A stretch of DNA of 64,000 bases from Thiotrichales bacterium (lineage in GTDB: Bacteria > Pseudomonadota > Gammaproteobacteria > HK1): the NCBI GenBank assembly GCA_026709935.1, contig JAPOSC010000033.1, forward strand, positions 62,001 through 126,000, in the 5' to 3' direction. This document shows, one piece after another, positions 44,501 through 53,865 of the stretch. Both the position numbers and the translations under genes were made by a program. The notes beneath the pieces were generated by a model. The model searched no databases. It saw only the letters and a list, made by a program, of their open reading frames with translations, and was not told the origin of the DNA. The stretch's first letter is position 1, and each line of letters starts with the position of its first letter.

Positions 44501-44821
44501 GCGGGGGAAGATGTCCTTGAAGGTGCGGGCGAGGACATGGTGAATGCCGGGCCGCCCGTTGGCGGTCGGCGGCCCTTCGTTCCAGCAGTAGAGCGGCCGG
44601 CCCTCGCTCGCGCGCTGCGCCTCGTTGAACATGTCGTGCTCGCGCCACAGGGCGAGCACTTCCTCCTCGAGCTTCACGCCGTCGTAGCGGCTCGGCACGT
44701 CCGCCAACCCCATGGCATGGCCCGTGGCATGGCCCGCAGCATGTCCCGTGGGATGCGCCCCGGTTTGTCCTGCCGCCCGATCCGCCGCCTGATCCATCAT
44801 TTTCCCCGCTGTCCCTTCCAT
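41504..44821 (-). CDS. ileS: Isoleucyl-tRNA synthetase, type 2
   Basis: A 1105-residue IleRS charging tRNA(Ile). The HIGH motif appears as GIHHVL after PPTANGRP, the CP1 editing domain lies between residues 200 and 430 (LVWTTTPWTLPSNLAL), KMSKSQGN is near residue 645, and the anticodon-binding region follows. The GRPGIHHVLARTFKDIFPR form is the eukaryote-like type 2 enzyme, the group often resistant to mupirocin, not the usual proteobacterial type 1. The start at 44821 has GGGGAG upstream; residues 1-40 are a low-complexity His/Gly/Ala-rich leader. A T-box leader precedes it. Confidence 0.95.
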   Translation of the reverse strand: MEGTAGKMMDQAADRAAGQTGAHPTGHAAGHATGHAMGLADVPSRYDGVKLEEEVLALWREHDMFNEAQRASEGRPLYCWNEGPPTANGRPGIHHVLARTFKDIFPRFKHMQGYHCPRKAGWDTHGLPVEHEIEKELGIFDKAEIERQVGVAEFTRRCRESVMRYIGDWERMTERMGFWVNMGDAYYTLDNSYIESVWWLLRQIWDKGLIYQGYKVVPYDPRIGATLSSHEVALGYREVEDPSIYVRFPVEGAERTSFLVWTTTPWTLPSNLALAVHPEVDYVFVRIGSGPGSGPSLGTGPGSAAGSTAGETLILAEALVDTVLRDAEYTIEKRVKGAELEGMRYTRLFDYLPADGPIGRVWTADFVTIEDGTGIVHCAPAYGEDDIRLGQAKGLPVVHGVGLDGCFLPEVEPVAGKFFKDADPILITELERRGLMFRAERYLHNYPHGWRTGDPLIYYAKHAWYIGTSRIRDRMVELNRTIRWVPETIRDGRFGNWLANNVDWALSRERFWGTPLPVWTDGEGDFMCIGSVAELEGLCGRSLKEVDLHRPTIDEITFTHPDNERTYRRVPEVIDCWFDSGAMSYAQFHYPFENRDLFERRFPADYICEAIDQTRGWFYSLHAIAALVSDSVAYRNCICLAHIVDKDGKKMSKSQGNIVNPYDVFDHVGADPLRWYLACRIAPEAQKRISVDFVRGVASGFINTWWNTYAFFVMYAKLDRIDLAEDVPLAERPEIDRWALARLHRTVAGVTDALEAYDVLTAGRAIESFVDQLSNWYVRRNRRRFWKAAAGPDKQAAYLTLYECLHTVNRLMAPIMPFITETVHRNLVCGVDDTAPASVHMSEWPVPDPAARDDALMAEIEVVQRVVGLGRAARNGSGVRVRQPLARLLVRVPDDTSAASVMRHAPQILEELNVKAVEMLAPDADLLSYRIKPNLPRIGRRFGKRVPAVRAALAAADGGAIATAVAAGRSFDIDVAGEVITFEPEDVLVESTSAEGYSCAEEGGYLVGLDTSLTEALEREGLARELVRTVQEARKQAGLDVSDRITLRIDGTPDVAAALAAHRDYVMDETLATVWVEPDWLTQYNVESSLGAIRWVIRFSRAERA

Positions 44822-44835
44822 CGTCGCTGCTCCCC

Positions 44836-45222
44836 AAAAACGACAACGCCCCGAGGTCCGATGCGGTGCGAACCCCGGCGGGTGCGCGCACTGCATCGAA
44901 TCCCGGGGCGAAGGTTCGTCCGCTCGAATCGTGGACGAAGTCGCGGTACCACCCGGTTTCGCCCGCGTCTCGCGACGCGAGCCTCGTGCGGTCACTGCCT
45001 GCTTCCGCGCGAACGGCAGGCATCCCCGCAATCCAGGGGGCAATGACCCGGCCCGATGACGGGGGCCGACCGGCCGAGCCTACTGGAACGCGCGCGGCGC
45101 GTCCGTTCGGTCGGCGGCTCCGGGGCGATCTTCACCGGTGGCGCGGCGCGGAGCTTCCACCATCCTCCGCTCGCTCGAACCCGCACCGGCCCGGCTACTC
45201 CTCCCCTTCACAGCCTTTGCAG
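44836..45222 (-). ncRNA. T-box riboswitch leader of ileS
   Basis: The exact T-box core GGGTGGTACCGCG is at 44954-44942, followed six bases later by the CGTCC antiterminator partner. Upstream lies a stem I candidate: AGTA at about 45197, a distal hairpin GCGGAG/CTCCGC with GATGGTGG loop near 45150, and GGTGAAGATC near 45133 offering ATC (Ile) as specifier. Downstream, a 23-base arm (44909-44887) pairs with 44870-44848 and is followed by five T (44840-44836), an intrinsic terminator just before the ribosome-binding site. Uncharged tRNA(Ile) would favour read-through. Confidence 0.88.
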
Positions 45223-45297
45223 CCGCCGCCATGCGACAGCCCGACACAATCATAGCGCCCCGGAACGACGACACGCCATCCGGGCCGACCCGCGGCA

Positions 45298-45380
45298 GTG
45301 TCTCACTTTGACTCCTGAACTCTCGGGAAAGCCCATGCACACAGACCGGGGACACCAGACGGGATATCGAAGTGAGACAC
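45298..45380. mobile_element. 83-bp MITE-like element with 11-bp inverted ends
   Basis: GTGTCTCACTT (45298-45308) and AAGTGAGACAC (45370-45380) are perfect inverted repeats bounding 83 bases with no coding potential. The ends resemble insertion-sequence termini. It lies between the ileS leader and the tdm stop. No clear target-site duplication. Confidence 0.55.
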
Positions 45381-45424
45381 CACCTGACCCGCAGTGCGCG
45401 TCCGATTCGTGGGGGAGAGCCGAC

Positions 45425-47791
45425 CTACCCCCGCACCCGGGATTTCGTCGGATCGTAGAAGGGCAAGGGCACCACTCGGGCCGGAATGCGCTTCTGGTGG
45501 CTGTCCAGCTTTCCGACCTCGACCGCGGTCCCTTCGCCCGATGCCGTCACGTCCATCCGGCAGAGCGCGATGTTTCTGCGCAGGATCGGCGAACGCAGCC
45601 CGCTGGTCACGGTGCCGACGCGGGCGCGCCCGATATGAACGCAGTCGCCTTGGTTCGCCGGCTCCTGCCCGACGAGTTCCAGGCCCACCAGCCGGCGCTG
45701 CGGCGAGCGCGCGCGCCGAATCAGGGCTTCCCGACCCACGAAATCGTCTTCCTTGGTCTTCAGCGGCACCGTGAAACCGATGCCGGCCTCGAAGGGATCG
45801 GTCCGGTCGTCGAACTCGTGGTCGGCGAAAATCAGACCGGCCTCGATCCGCACCATGTCCAGTGCATCCAGACCGAAGGGCGAGAGGCCATACGGCTCGC
45901 CGGCGGCCCAGACGGCATCCCATACGCCGCCCGCGTCGCGCGGATGGCACCACACCTCGAAGCCCAGCTCGCCGGTATAGCCGGTGCGGGAGACGATGAT
46001 CGGTATCCCGGCGTGATCGCCGATCCGGCCGATGGCGAAGCGGAACCAGCGCAGCTCCCGTACCGTCGGCTGGGTCGGCGGCGTCCACACGACGGCATCG
46101 AGGATCTCCCGGCTCCTCGGCCCCTGGACCGCCACGTTGTGAAGCTGCTCGGTCGACGACCGGACCCAGACGTGGAGACCGAGCTTCACCGCCTGCTCGC
46201 GCATCCACTCGCCGTCATGGTCCGAGCCGCCGATCCAGCGGAAATTGTCCGCGCCGAGGCGGAAGACGGTGCCGTCGTCGATCATGCCGCCGGTCTCGTG
46301 GCACATGGCGGAGTAGACCACCTGACCGGTGGCCAGCCGGCGCATGTCCCGGGTGAGCACCCACTGCATCAGACGCTCCGCGTCCGGCCCCAGAACCTCG
46401 AACTTGCGCAGCGGCGACAGGTCCATGATCGCGGCCCGCTCGCGGCAGGCCCAGTACTCGTCCAGGGCGCCCCGGTTGGTGAAACTGCCGGCCAGCCAGT
46501 AGCCGTTGTATTCGATGAAGTTCCGGGTGTGCCGGGCAAACCGGTCGTGGAAACCGGTCTCCCGGGTCAGTTCGGGATCGGCGTCGGGGGTCATGCGATG
46601 GGCCACCGCGGTTGAAAAGACGTTCTCGCGCGGGTAGACCCGCACGTGGATGTCGGTCGGATTCCAGCCGTTGGCGGCATCGATGTCGTCGGGACACGCG
46701 GACGATACGCAGACCAGATCGGTCAGCGCCCGCAACAGCACGTAGTCGCCCGGCCGCGACCAGGGGTTGTCGAGGAACGCCTGGTTGGCGTCGTCGAATC
46801 CGGTGTTGAAGAAGAAGTTGAGCGCCATCCAGCCACGGCGCGGCGCGACTCCGAACCGCGCCAGCGCCGCGTTGAAGTTGTCGGTGCAGTTGACATGGCC
46901 GGGATAACCCATGTCGGAGTAGTACTTCTCCGTGCATGCGTAGAGGAAGCTGTCGTGCCGGCCGCAGGTGTCGCGGACCACCTCGACCATCGGCTGGAGG
47001 TTCTGGTCATAGCATTTCGAGAGCAGGCCCGGCGCCGGACAGGCACTGCCCGTCAGCGTGCGGGTCGCGGTCGCGTCCAGGCAGAGTTCCAGGCCGCGGT
47101 CGAGACCGGCCACGGCCAGGGCCTGGAAATCCGAACACTCCCGACCCTGCACGTCGATGATCTGGATGAACTCGCCGGCCCGGACCTCGTAGGCCTCCGC
47201 GGTGCGGGCGGCGATGCGACAGTCGATGCGCGGGTCGGCCAGGGGCTCCGGCACCGCATGCTCGGTGGGGACGACCGGACAGGCGCGGGTCACGAAGATC
47301 TCGATCCGGGTCGGGGGATCCTGCCGGTCGACCCGCATCGCCGCCCCCGGCGCCGCCACGAAACACACCAGCGGCCGCTCGACGGTGAACGTCGCCTCGT
47401 CGCCCGGTCGCGAATCCCCACCCAGAACCTCGACCGACCGCGCCGCGGTCGGGTCGAGACCCCGCCGCCGCAAGCCACCGGCGAGCGCACGGGCCTCGGC
47501 GTCATCGCCACCGAGGATCGCCTTCAGACCTTCGGCGGTTCCGTTCGGCGCGATCCCCAGCGCTCCGGTGTCGGCGGAGCCATCCGGCGCGAAGGCCGAA
47601 AGCTCGGCGGCCTGCCGCCCCTCCCGGTCGCGGACCGTGATGGTGTCGCCCGGCTCCAGGGAAAGGACGACCGCCCCGCCCCCCCGGGCGACATGGCGTT
47701 CCACTCCGAAGCCGAGCACGGGGAGGCCCGGCAGGAGGACGGCGCCGGAGGTCGAGGGCCGTTGCGACAGCGGAGACGACCGGGCATTCAT
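45425..47791 (-). CDS. tdm: Trimethylamine N-oxide demethylase Tdm (DUF1989-GcvT fusion)
   Basis: A 788-residue fusion. Residues about 20-370 are the DUF1989 zinc domain (conserved Cys in GRECSDFQA, LSKCYDQNLQPM, CTDNFN); residues 390-788 are a tetrahydrofolate-binding aminomethyltransferase-like domain (VSRTGYTGELGFE). Tdm splits TMAO into dimethylamine and formaldehyde and passes the formaldehyde to tetrahydrofolate. This architecture and length match the Methylocella enzyme. It starts 28 bases after tmm, forming a two-step pathway operon. Confidence 0.93.
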   Translation of the reverse strand: MNARSSPLSQRPSTSGAVLLPGLPVLGFGVERHVARGGGAVVLSLEPGDTITVRDREGRQAAELSAFAPDGSADTGALGIAPNGTAEGLKAILGGDDAEARALAGGLRRRGLDPTAARSVEVLGGDSRPGDEATFTVERPLVCFVAAPGAAMRVDRQDPPTRIEIFVTRACPVVPTEHAVPEPLADPRIDCRIAARTAEAYEVRAGEFIQIIDVQGRECSDFQALAVAGLDRGLELCLDATATRTLTGSACPAPGLLSKCYDQNLQPMVEVVRDTCGRHDSFLYACTEKYYSDMGYPGHVNCTDNFNAALARFGVAPRRGWMALNFFFNTGFDDANQAFLDNPWSRPGDYVLLRALTDLVCVSSACPDDIDAANGWNPTDIHVRVYPRENVFSTAVAHRMTPDADPELTRETGFHDRFARHTRNFIEYNGYWLAGSFTNRGALDEYWACRERAAIMDLSPLRKFEVLGPDAERLMQWVLTRDMRRLATGQVVYSAMCHETGGMIDDGTVFRLGADNFRWIGGSDHDGEWMREQAVKLGLHVWVRSSTEQLHNVAVQGPRSREILDAVVWTPPTQPTVRELRWFRFAIGRIGDHAGIPIIVSRTGYTGELGFEVWCHPRDAGGVWDAVWAAGEPYGLSPFGLDALDMVRIEAGLIFADHEFDDRTDPFEAGIGFTVPLKTKEDDFVGREALIRRARSPQRRLVGLELVGQEPANQGDCVHIGRARVGTVTSGLRSPILRRNIALCRMDVTASGEGTAVEVGKLDSHQKRIPARVVPLPFYDPTKSRVRG

Positions 47792-47819
47792 CGGACGATC
47801 GACCGGGATCCGGGCCGCG

Positions 47820-49178
47820 CTATCCGTTGCAGAGATAGCTCTCCATCGAATCGTCCAGCGCGTCGGCCCAGAGCGTATGGTGGACCGGAGCCATCGTGCC
47901 GGTCATCACGGATCGGTACCCGTTGTCCCGGAACGTCATGATGTTCTGCTTCTTGTGCTTCTTCCACTGGAAGAACGCCTCGTTGGCCCCGTCCACGTCG
48001 AAGCTCGGATAGTCGGTCTCGGCGACGAGCTCCCTCACGTAGTCGCCCTGATAACGGATCGCGGCATAGTCGTCTTCGATCGCGTCTTCCCGGGCTTCCC
48101 GCTCGGCCACGTCGGCGGCCCGGGTCTCGCGGCCCGGCACCTGAAGCCGGCCCATGATGATGTCGCGCACATACCAGGCCTGGGCGTCGAACATGTTGAA
48201 GGTGTACCACTGATCCTGCATGCCGAGATAGAACAGGTCGGGATCGTCGACCCACACCACGCCCTTGTAGAGATCGGCGGTCGCGAGCCGGTTGGCGGTC
48301 TTCAGACGCAGCTCCGGCGCCATGAAGGGGAAGTGATGCAGATAGCCGGTGCACAGGATGATGGCGTCGACATCGGCCGTCGAGCCGTCCTTGAAGGTGC
48401 AGGTATTGCCGGCGACCTTCCGGAGCAACGGCACCTCCTTCCAGTTGTCCGGCCAGGCGTAGCCCGTGGGTGCGGTGCGATGGCTGACGGTGACGGACTT
48501 GCAGCCGTATTTCCAGCATTGGGAGCCGATGTCTTCGGCCGAATAGCTGGTGCCGACGATGAGGATATCCCGGCCCTTGAACTCGACCGCGTCGCGAAAG
48601 TCGTGGGCGTGCAGCACGCGCCCGTTGAAGCGGTCGAGACCGTCGAAATGCGGCACGTTGGGGGTCGAGAAGTGACCGGTGGCCACGACGACGTGATCGA
48701 AGCTCTCGGTGGTCTCCGCGTCATTGGCCAGATCGTGCGCAGTGACATGGAACCGCCCGGTCGCAGCGTCACGCTCGACCCGGCGCACCGGCGTCCGGAA
48801 GCGGATCGCGCCGCGCACATCCGCCTTCTTCACCCGGCCCTCGATGTAGTCGAACAGCACCGCGCGGGGCGGATAGGAGGCGATCTGCTGGCCGAAATGC
48901 TCCTCGAACGAATAGTCGGCGAACTCCAGCCCCTCCTTCGGACCGTTCGACCACAGGTAGCGGTACATCGAGCCGTGGACCGGTTCGCCGTACTCGTCCA
49001 GCCCGGTCCGCCACGTATAGTTCCACAGTCCGCCCCAGTCGCCCTGCTTCTCGTAGCAGACGATCTCCGGAACCTCGGCGCCCCCGGCCCTCGCGGACTG
49101 GAACGCCCTCAACTGGGCGAGGCCGGAAGGCCCCGCGCCGATCACCGCAATGCGCTTGTTCATGGCTTCACTTGTCAT
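47820..49178 (-). CDS. tmm: Trimethylamine monooxygenase Tmm
   Basis: A 452-residue class B flavin monooxygenase oxidising trimethylamine to TMAO. FAD site [13 protein letters not shown] near the N-terminus, NADPH site [12 protein letters not shown] in the middle, and [12 protein letters not shown] in place of the usual FMO fingerprint tail. CFEKQ-like [19 protein letters not shown] and [18 protein letters not shown] are near-diagnostic for bacterial Tmm. Start at 49178 or the internal ATG 49163. First gene of tmm-tdm. Confidence 0.94.
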   Translation of the reverse strand: MTSEAMNKRIAVIGAGPSGLAQLRAFQSARAGGAEVPEIVCYEKQGDWGGLWNYTWRTGLDEYGEPVHGSMYRYLWSNGPKEGLEFADYSFEEHFGQQIASYPPRAVLFDYIEGRVKKADVRGAIRFRTPVRRVERDAATGRFHVTAHDLANDAETTESFDHVVVATGHFSTPNVPHFDGLDRFNGRVLHAHDFRDAVEFKGRDILIVGTSYSAEDIGSQCWKYGCKSVTVSHRTAPTGYAWPDNWKEVPLLRKVAGNTCTFKDGSTADVDAIILCTGYLHHFPFMAPELRLKTANRLATADLYKGVVWVDDPDLFYLGMQDQWYTFNMFDAQAWYVRDIIMGRLQVPGRETRAADVAEREAREDAIEDDYAAIRYQGDYVRELVAETDYPSFDVDGANEAFFQWKKHKKQNIMTFRDNGYRSVMTGTMAPVHHTLWADALDDSMESYLCNG

Positions 49179-49496
49179 CTTCGGCCGGAGGCCCGGGTCA
49201 CTCCGGGGCTCCGACCATGTTCTCGGGATTGGCCCCTGCGAGCGGGCTCGAATCTACACGAGTACACGTTCATCCGCCAAAGGCGGCCGGCATGAATGAG
49301 GGCCATTCATGAAGTCATGGTTGCCGGAAGTCATGGTTGCCCGGAATCCGCGTCCGATATCGTCCGGCGATCGAGCATTTTTCGGGGCGGCGGGCCATCA
49401 ATCGGGTCCTCATCCATCGATCGGCGGCGCGAACAAGTGGGGGCATGCGCTTGCGCAGCGGAACCCCAAGCGGTGCCACGACTCGGGCGCGCGCAG
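49179..49496. other. Intergenic region upstream of tmm with palindrome and tandem repeat
   Basis: 318 bases without a gene. CATGAATG (49291-49298) and CATTCATG (49304-49311) form an 8-bp palindrome, a candidate operator about 115 bases upstream of tmm. Directly beside it AAGTCATGGTTGCCGG is repeated in tandem (49312-49327 and 49328-49344, the second with one extra C). Confidence 0.55.
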
Positions 49497-49898
49497 TCAC
49501 TGGCGCAAAGGTTCCGGCTCCAGGTACGTACCGCCCGGTTCCGAGACGAACGCACCGTCTGCGTCCACCGCCAGGAAGCGGACCAGGCTGGTCCTCACCG
49601 CCTCCGCGTCCCGGTCCGACAGGGCACCGGCCCGACGAAGAATCAGGGCGTCGTCCAGCGTGAACAGCTTGAGACGGACCCGGCAGGGAACGCTGAGCCC
49701 GGCTTCGTTCCAGTCCCGGATCGCGACATCGCTGGGCCACTCTCCGCCCCCGGCGGTGGTGATCATCGCCAGCACCGACTGGTCGTGGGTCGCGTTGAAG
49801 TCGAGCGACGAGACGATCACCGCCGGCCGGCGCCTCTCGGCCTCCCGATCGCTGAACGGAAAGGGCACGACCACCACGTCGAAGGGCTCAAAGATCAC
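49497..49898 (-). CDS. MazF/PemK-family toxin
   Basis: A 133-residue mRNA-interferase-type protein: FDVVVVPFPFSD and RRPAVIVSS are the conserved strands, with SVPCRVRL and FTLDD near the expected positions. Its start overlaps the antitoxin gene by 11 bases. RNase function is inferred from family. Confidence 0.82.
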   Translation of the reverse strand: MIFEPFDVVVVPFPFSDREAERRRPAVIVSSLDFNATHDQSVLAMITTAGGGEWPSDVAIRDWNEAGLSVPCRVRLKLFTLDDALILRRAGALSDRDAEAVRTSLVRFLAVDADGAFVSEPGGTYLEPEPLRQ

Positions 49899-50115
49899 GC
49901 CACGCCTCCTCGTCCTCGGCCGACCCCCATTCGCTCATGGTCTCGGAAAGACCCTGAACGTGGCCGTCCCGTCCCCGCGACACCTTGTGGACCACCACCT
50001 GCTCGCCGTCCGTCTCGAACGCGAGCGTGTCGCCCGCGTACAGACCGGCCGCTTCCCGGATGCTCTTCGGGATGACCGTCTGCCCGCGAGCCGAAATCCT
50101 GGCCACTTTCATCAA
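49888..50115 (-). CDS. AbrB/MazE-type antitoxin
   Basis: A 75-residue swapped-hairpin DNA-binding protein: KVARISARGQTVIPKSIREA is the AbrB/SpoVT fold, followed by an acidic C-terminal tail (EWGSAEDEEAW) that would bind the toxin. First gene of the pair, divergent from thrS with 104 bases between. Confidence 0.88.
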   Translation of the reverse strand: MMKVARISARGQTVIPKSIREAAGLYAGDTLAFETDGEQVVVHKVSRGRDGHVQGLSETMSEWGSAEDEEAWRDL

Positions 50116-50219
50116 CCCTCACCTGCAGCGGCGCGTGCCGGCATTGCCGGGTAGAATCACATCGACCCGCCGCCCTGCGATATGGGCGAACGGCGCATCG
50201 TTTGTAGGACGGAGACGAC

Positions 50220-52163
50220 ATGCCCCGTATCACGCTTCCCGATGGCTCGATCCGGCCCTTCGACGGTCCGGTGACGGGAGCCGACATCGCCGCGAGCATC
50301 GGCCAGGGTCTCGCCCGGGCCGCGTTCGCGATCAAGGTCGACGGCACGATGCGCGACCTCGCCGCCACCATCGACGCCGACGCATCCGTGGCCATCGTGA
50401 CCCGCGATTCCGAGGAGGCGCTGGAGCTGCTGCGCCACGACGCGGCCCACGTCCTCGCCGAGGCGGTGAAGGAGCTCTGGCCGGAGACGCAGGTCACCAT
50501 CGGACCGGCCATCGAGAACGGCTTCTATTACGACTTCGCGCGCAAGGAGCCCTTCACGCCCGAGGATCTGGAGTGCATGGAGGCCCGCATGCGCGAGATC
50601 GTCGAGCGCGACGAACCGATCTCGCGCGAGGTATGGGACCGCGACGAGGCGGTCCGCTTCTTCCGGGACTGGGGCGAGGAGTACAAGGCCGAGATCATCG
50701 CCGGCATCCCCGGCGACGAGCCCGTCTCCATCTACCGTCAGGGCGCGTGGCTCGATCTGTGCCGCGGCCCGCACCTCCCCTCCACCGGCAAGCTCGGCAA
50801 GGCGTTCAAGCTGATGCGGATCTCGGGCGCCTACTGGCGCGGCGACTCCGACAACGAGATGCTCCAGCGGGTCTACGGCACCGCGTGGGCGAACGAAAAG
50901 CAGCTCAAGGCCCACCTGCACATGCTGGAGGAGGCCGAACGGCGCGACCATCGTCGGCTCGGCCGGGAGATGGACCTCTTCCACTTCCAGGACGAATCCC
51001 CCGGCGCGGTGTTCTGGCACCCGAAGGGCCAACGGCTCTTCCAGGGACTCATCCACTACATCCGCGAGCGCCAGAGCGCGGCCGGCTACGTCGAGGTGAG
51101 CACGCCGGAGATCATGGATCGCAGCCTGTGGGAAGCGTCCGGGCACTGGGAGGCGTTCCGCGAGAACATGTTCACCTCCGAGACCGAAGACGGCCGAGTC
51201 TTCGCCCTGAAGCCGATGAACTGCCCGGGACACGTGCAGATCTACAAGAACGGCCCGGTCCGGAGCCACCGCAGCCTGCCGATGCGCATCGCGGAGTTCG
51301 GCAAGGTGCACCGCTACGAGCCGTCCGGCGCCCTGCACGGGCTGATGCGGGTCCGCGCGTTCACCCAGGACGACGCGCACGTCTTCTGCACCACGGATCA
51401 GATCACGCAGGAATCGATCGCGATGTGCGATCTGATCCTGTCCATCTACCGCGACTTCGGCTTCGAGGACGTGCGGATCAAGTTCGCGGACCGGCCCGAG
51501 ACCCGGGTGGGCGAGGACGCGATCTGGGACCAGGCGGAGGCCGCGCTCCGGGTAGCCATCGACTCGACCGGCCTCGCCTACACCCACAACCCCGGCGAGG
51601 GCGCGTTCTACGGCCCGAAGCTCGAGTTCGTGCTGCGCGACGCCATCGGCCGGGACTGGCAGTGCGGCACGGTGCAGGTCGACTTCAACCTGCCCGGCCG
51701 GCTCGGGGCCTCCTACGTCGGCGAGGACGGCGAGCGCCACGTGCCGGTGATGCTGCATCGCGCCATGCTCGGCTCCATCGAGCGCTTCACCGGCATCCTC
51801 GTCGAGCACCACGCGGGGCACCTCCCGCTGTGGCTCGCGCCGCAGCATGCCGTGGTGTGCACCATCACGTCGGATGCGGACGAGTACGCCGGCGAGGTCG
51901 TCGCGGCCCTGCGGGCGCGGGGCCTGCACGCGGAGGCGGACACTCGCAACGAGAAAATCTCGTACAAGGTGCGCGAGCACTCTCTCGCGAAGGTGCCGAT
52001 CATCCTCGCCGTCGGCAAGCGGGAGGTGGAGCGACGGGAAGTGTCGATGCGAAGGCTCGGCCACCGCGAACAGCGGGTGGTCGGCCTCGGCGAGGCGGTC
52101 GAGACGCTCGCCCGCGAGGTGGCGATGCGAGGCGCGACCGTCGAAGAGGCCGTCGCCGCCTGA
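50220..52163 (+). CDS. thrS: Threonyl-tRNA synthetase
   Basis: A 647-residue ThrRS. N-terminal TGS domain ([11 protein letters not shown]), editing domain with [11 protein letters not shown], class II motif 1-3 catalytic core ([37 protein letters not shown]) and C-terminal anticodon-binding domain. The zinc ligands include Cys in MNCPGH. GGAG lies six bases before the ATG. No T-box is seen here. Confidence 0.97.
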   Translation: MPRITLPDGSIRPFDGPVTGADIAASIGQGLARAAFAIKVDGTMRDLAATIDADASVAIVTRDSEEALELLRHDAAHVLAEAVKELWPETQVTIGPAIENGFYYDFARKEPFTPEDLECMEARMREIVERDEPISREVWDRDEAVRFFRDWGEEYKAEIIAGIPGDEPVSIYRQGAWLDLCRGPHLPSTGKLGKAFKLMRISGAYWRGDSDNEMLQRVYGTAWANEKQLKAHLHMLEEAERRDHRRLGREMDLFHFQDESPGAVFWHPKGQRLFQGLIHYIRERQSAAGYVEVSTPEIMDRSLWEASGHWEAFRENMFTSETEDGRVFALKPMNCPGHVQIYKNGPVRSHRSLPMRIAEFGKVHRYEPSGALHGLMRVRAFTQDDAHVFCTTDQITQESIAMCDLILSIYRDFGFEDVRIKFADRPETRVGEDAIWDQAEAALRVAIDSTGLAYTHNPGEGAFYGPKLEFVLRDAIGRDWQCGTVQVDFNLPGRLGASYVGEDGERHVPVMLHRAMLGSIERFTGILVEHHAGHLPLWLAPQHAVVCTITSDADEYAGEVVAALRARGLHAEADTRNEKISYKVREHSLAKVPIILAVGKREVERREVSMRRLGHREQRVVGLGEAVETLAREVAMRGATVEEAVAA

Positions 52164-52208
52164 CCGGCTCGACGGCCCGAATCGACGGGTACATCAACGG
52201 GGACCCCC

Positions 52209-53816
52209 ATGACCGCATACGACTACATCATCATCGGCGCCGGCTCGGCCGGATGCGTGCTCGCGAACCGGCTCTCCGAGGATCCGGGGAAGCGCGTTCT
52301 GCTGCTGGAGGCAGGCGGGCGAGACACGAGCCCCTGGATCTCGGTCCCGGTCGGCTTCGCGAAGCTGATGAACGACCGTCGCTACAACTGGTGCTTCGAG
52401 ACCGAACCGGAGGACAACGTCAACGGGCGGCGAATCCCGATTCCGCGGGGCCGCACCCTCGGCGGCTCGAGCGCCATCAACGGTATGCTCTACGTGCGGG
52501 GCCAGCCGCTCGACTACGACATCTGGTCGCAGCTCGGCAACCGCGGCTGGTCGTACGAAGCGGTGCTGCCCTACTTCCGCAAGTCCGAACACTTCGAGCG
52601 GTCGCAGACCGGTGCCGTCGGTGACGCCCGCGGGACCGGCGGCCCCCTTGTCGTCACCGACCAGTACGAGCGGGACGAGATGGCCGACGCGTTCATCGAG
52701 GCCGGGGTCGCCTGCGGCTACCCGCACAACCCCGACTACAACGGGGGCGACCAGGAGGGGGTCGGTTACTACCAGTTCACGATGCGCGACGGGCGCCGGT
52801 GCAGCACCGCCCGCGCCTTCCTCCACCCGGTCCGCCGCCGCGCCAACCTGCACGTGCGCACGCACGCGCACACCAGGCGGGTGCTGTTCGACGGCAAGCG
52901 CGCGATCGGAGTCGCCTACGACATCAACGGCGAGGCACACGAAGCACGGGCCGGCGAAGTGATTCTTTCGGCGGGAGGCGTGCAGTCACCGCAGTTGCTG
53001 GAGCTCTCCGGGGTCGGGGCGCCCGAGCATCTGGCGTCACTCGGAATCGACGTCGTCCACCCGCTGCCCGGGGTGGGCGAGAACTACCGCGATCACTTCT
53101 TCCCCCGCATGAGCTGGCGGGGCACCCGTCGCATCACGATCAACGAGCGCACTCGCGGTTTGCGATTCGTGGCGGAAATCCTGCGCTATGCGGTCACCCG
53201 CCGCGGCCTGCTTGCGGCCGCGCCCGCGTTCGGCCACGGATTCCTGCGCACCCGCCCGGAGCTCGCGGGGCCGGATGTCCAGCTCCTGTTCATGCCCGCG
53301 AGCTACGGCGACGCCAACGACCGGACGAAGCTCGACACCCGGCCGGGCATGACGCTGGGGGTGTACCAGTTGCGGCCGGAGTCCGTCGGCTCGATCCATG
53401 CCCGTTCCGCCGACCCCTATGCCCCGCCCGCGATCCGGCCGAACTTCCTCTCGGCGGAAGAAGATCGGGTGAGCCTGCTCGGCGGCATGCGCATCTGCCG
53501 CGAGATCATGGAGCATCCGCACCTGGACCCCTACCGCTCGCACGAACTGAAGCCCGGTCCCGACTGCCGCACCGACGAGGATCTGCTGGAGTACTGCCGC
53601 AACACCGCCCAGACCGCCTATCACCCGGTGGGCACCTGCAAGATGGGCCACGACCCCATGGCGGTGGTCGACGACCGGCTGCGCGTGCACGGCGTCCAGG
53701 GGCTGCGCGTGATCGATGCCTCCATCATGCCCACCCTGACCTCCGGGAACACCAACGCGCCGACCATCATGATCGCCGAGAAGGGCGCCGACATGATCAG
53801 GGAAGACGCTGCATGA
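52209..53816 (+). CDS. GMC-family FAD oxidoreductase (choline dehydrogenase-like)
   Basis: A 535-residue flavoprotein. FAD motif [19 protein letters not shown] at the N-terminus, GMC signature 1 [15 protein letters not shown] and signature 2 [15 protein letters not shown], and the catalytic His in [11 protein letters not shown] with Asn in [16 protein letters not shown]. It oxidises an alcohol; choline-like or longer-chain alcohols are both possible. It precedes an amidase and a TRAP transporter on the same strand. Confidence 0.93.
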   Translation: MTAYDYIIIGAGSAGCVLANRLSEDPGKRVLLLEAGGRDTSPWISVPVGFAKLMNDRRYNWCFETEPEDNVNGRRIPIPRGRTLGGSSAINGMLYVRGQPLDYDIWSQLGNRGWSYEAVLPYFRKSEHFERSQTGAVGDARGTGGPLVVTDQYERDEMADAFIEAGVACGYPHNPDYNGGDQEGVGYYQFTMRDGRRCSTARAFLHPVRRRANLHVRTHAHTRRVLFDGKRAIGVAYDINGEAHEARAGEVILSAGGVQSPQLLELSGVGAPEHLASLGIDVVHPLPGVGENYRDHFFPRMSWRGTRRITINERTRGLRFVAEILRYAVTRRGLLAAAPAFGHGFLRTRPELAGPDVQLLFMPASYGDANDRTKLDTRPGMTLGVYQLRPESVGSIHARSADPYAPPAIRPNFLSAEEDRVSLLGGMRICREIMEHPHLDPYRSHELKPGPDCRTDEDLLEYCRNTAQTAYHPVGTCKMGHDPMAVVDDRLRVHGVQGLRVIDASIMPTLTSGNTNAPTIMIAEKGADMIREDAA

Positions 53817-53865
53817 CCGCGCGGACAATTCGGTAGCGCGCCGTCGGACACGAGCGGAGCAACGC

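Noticed and set aside
47202-49295. Plus-strand open frame opposite tdm and tmm
   Set aside because: No recognisable protein; the minus strand encodes well-conserved Tmm and Tdm.
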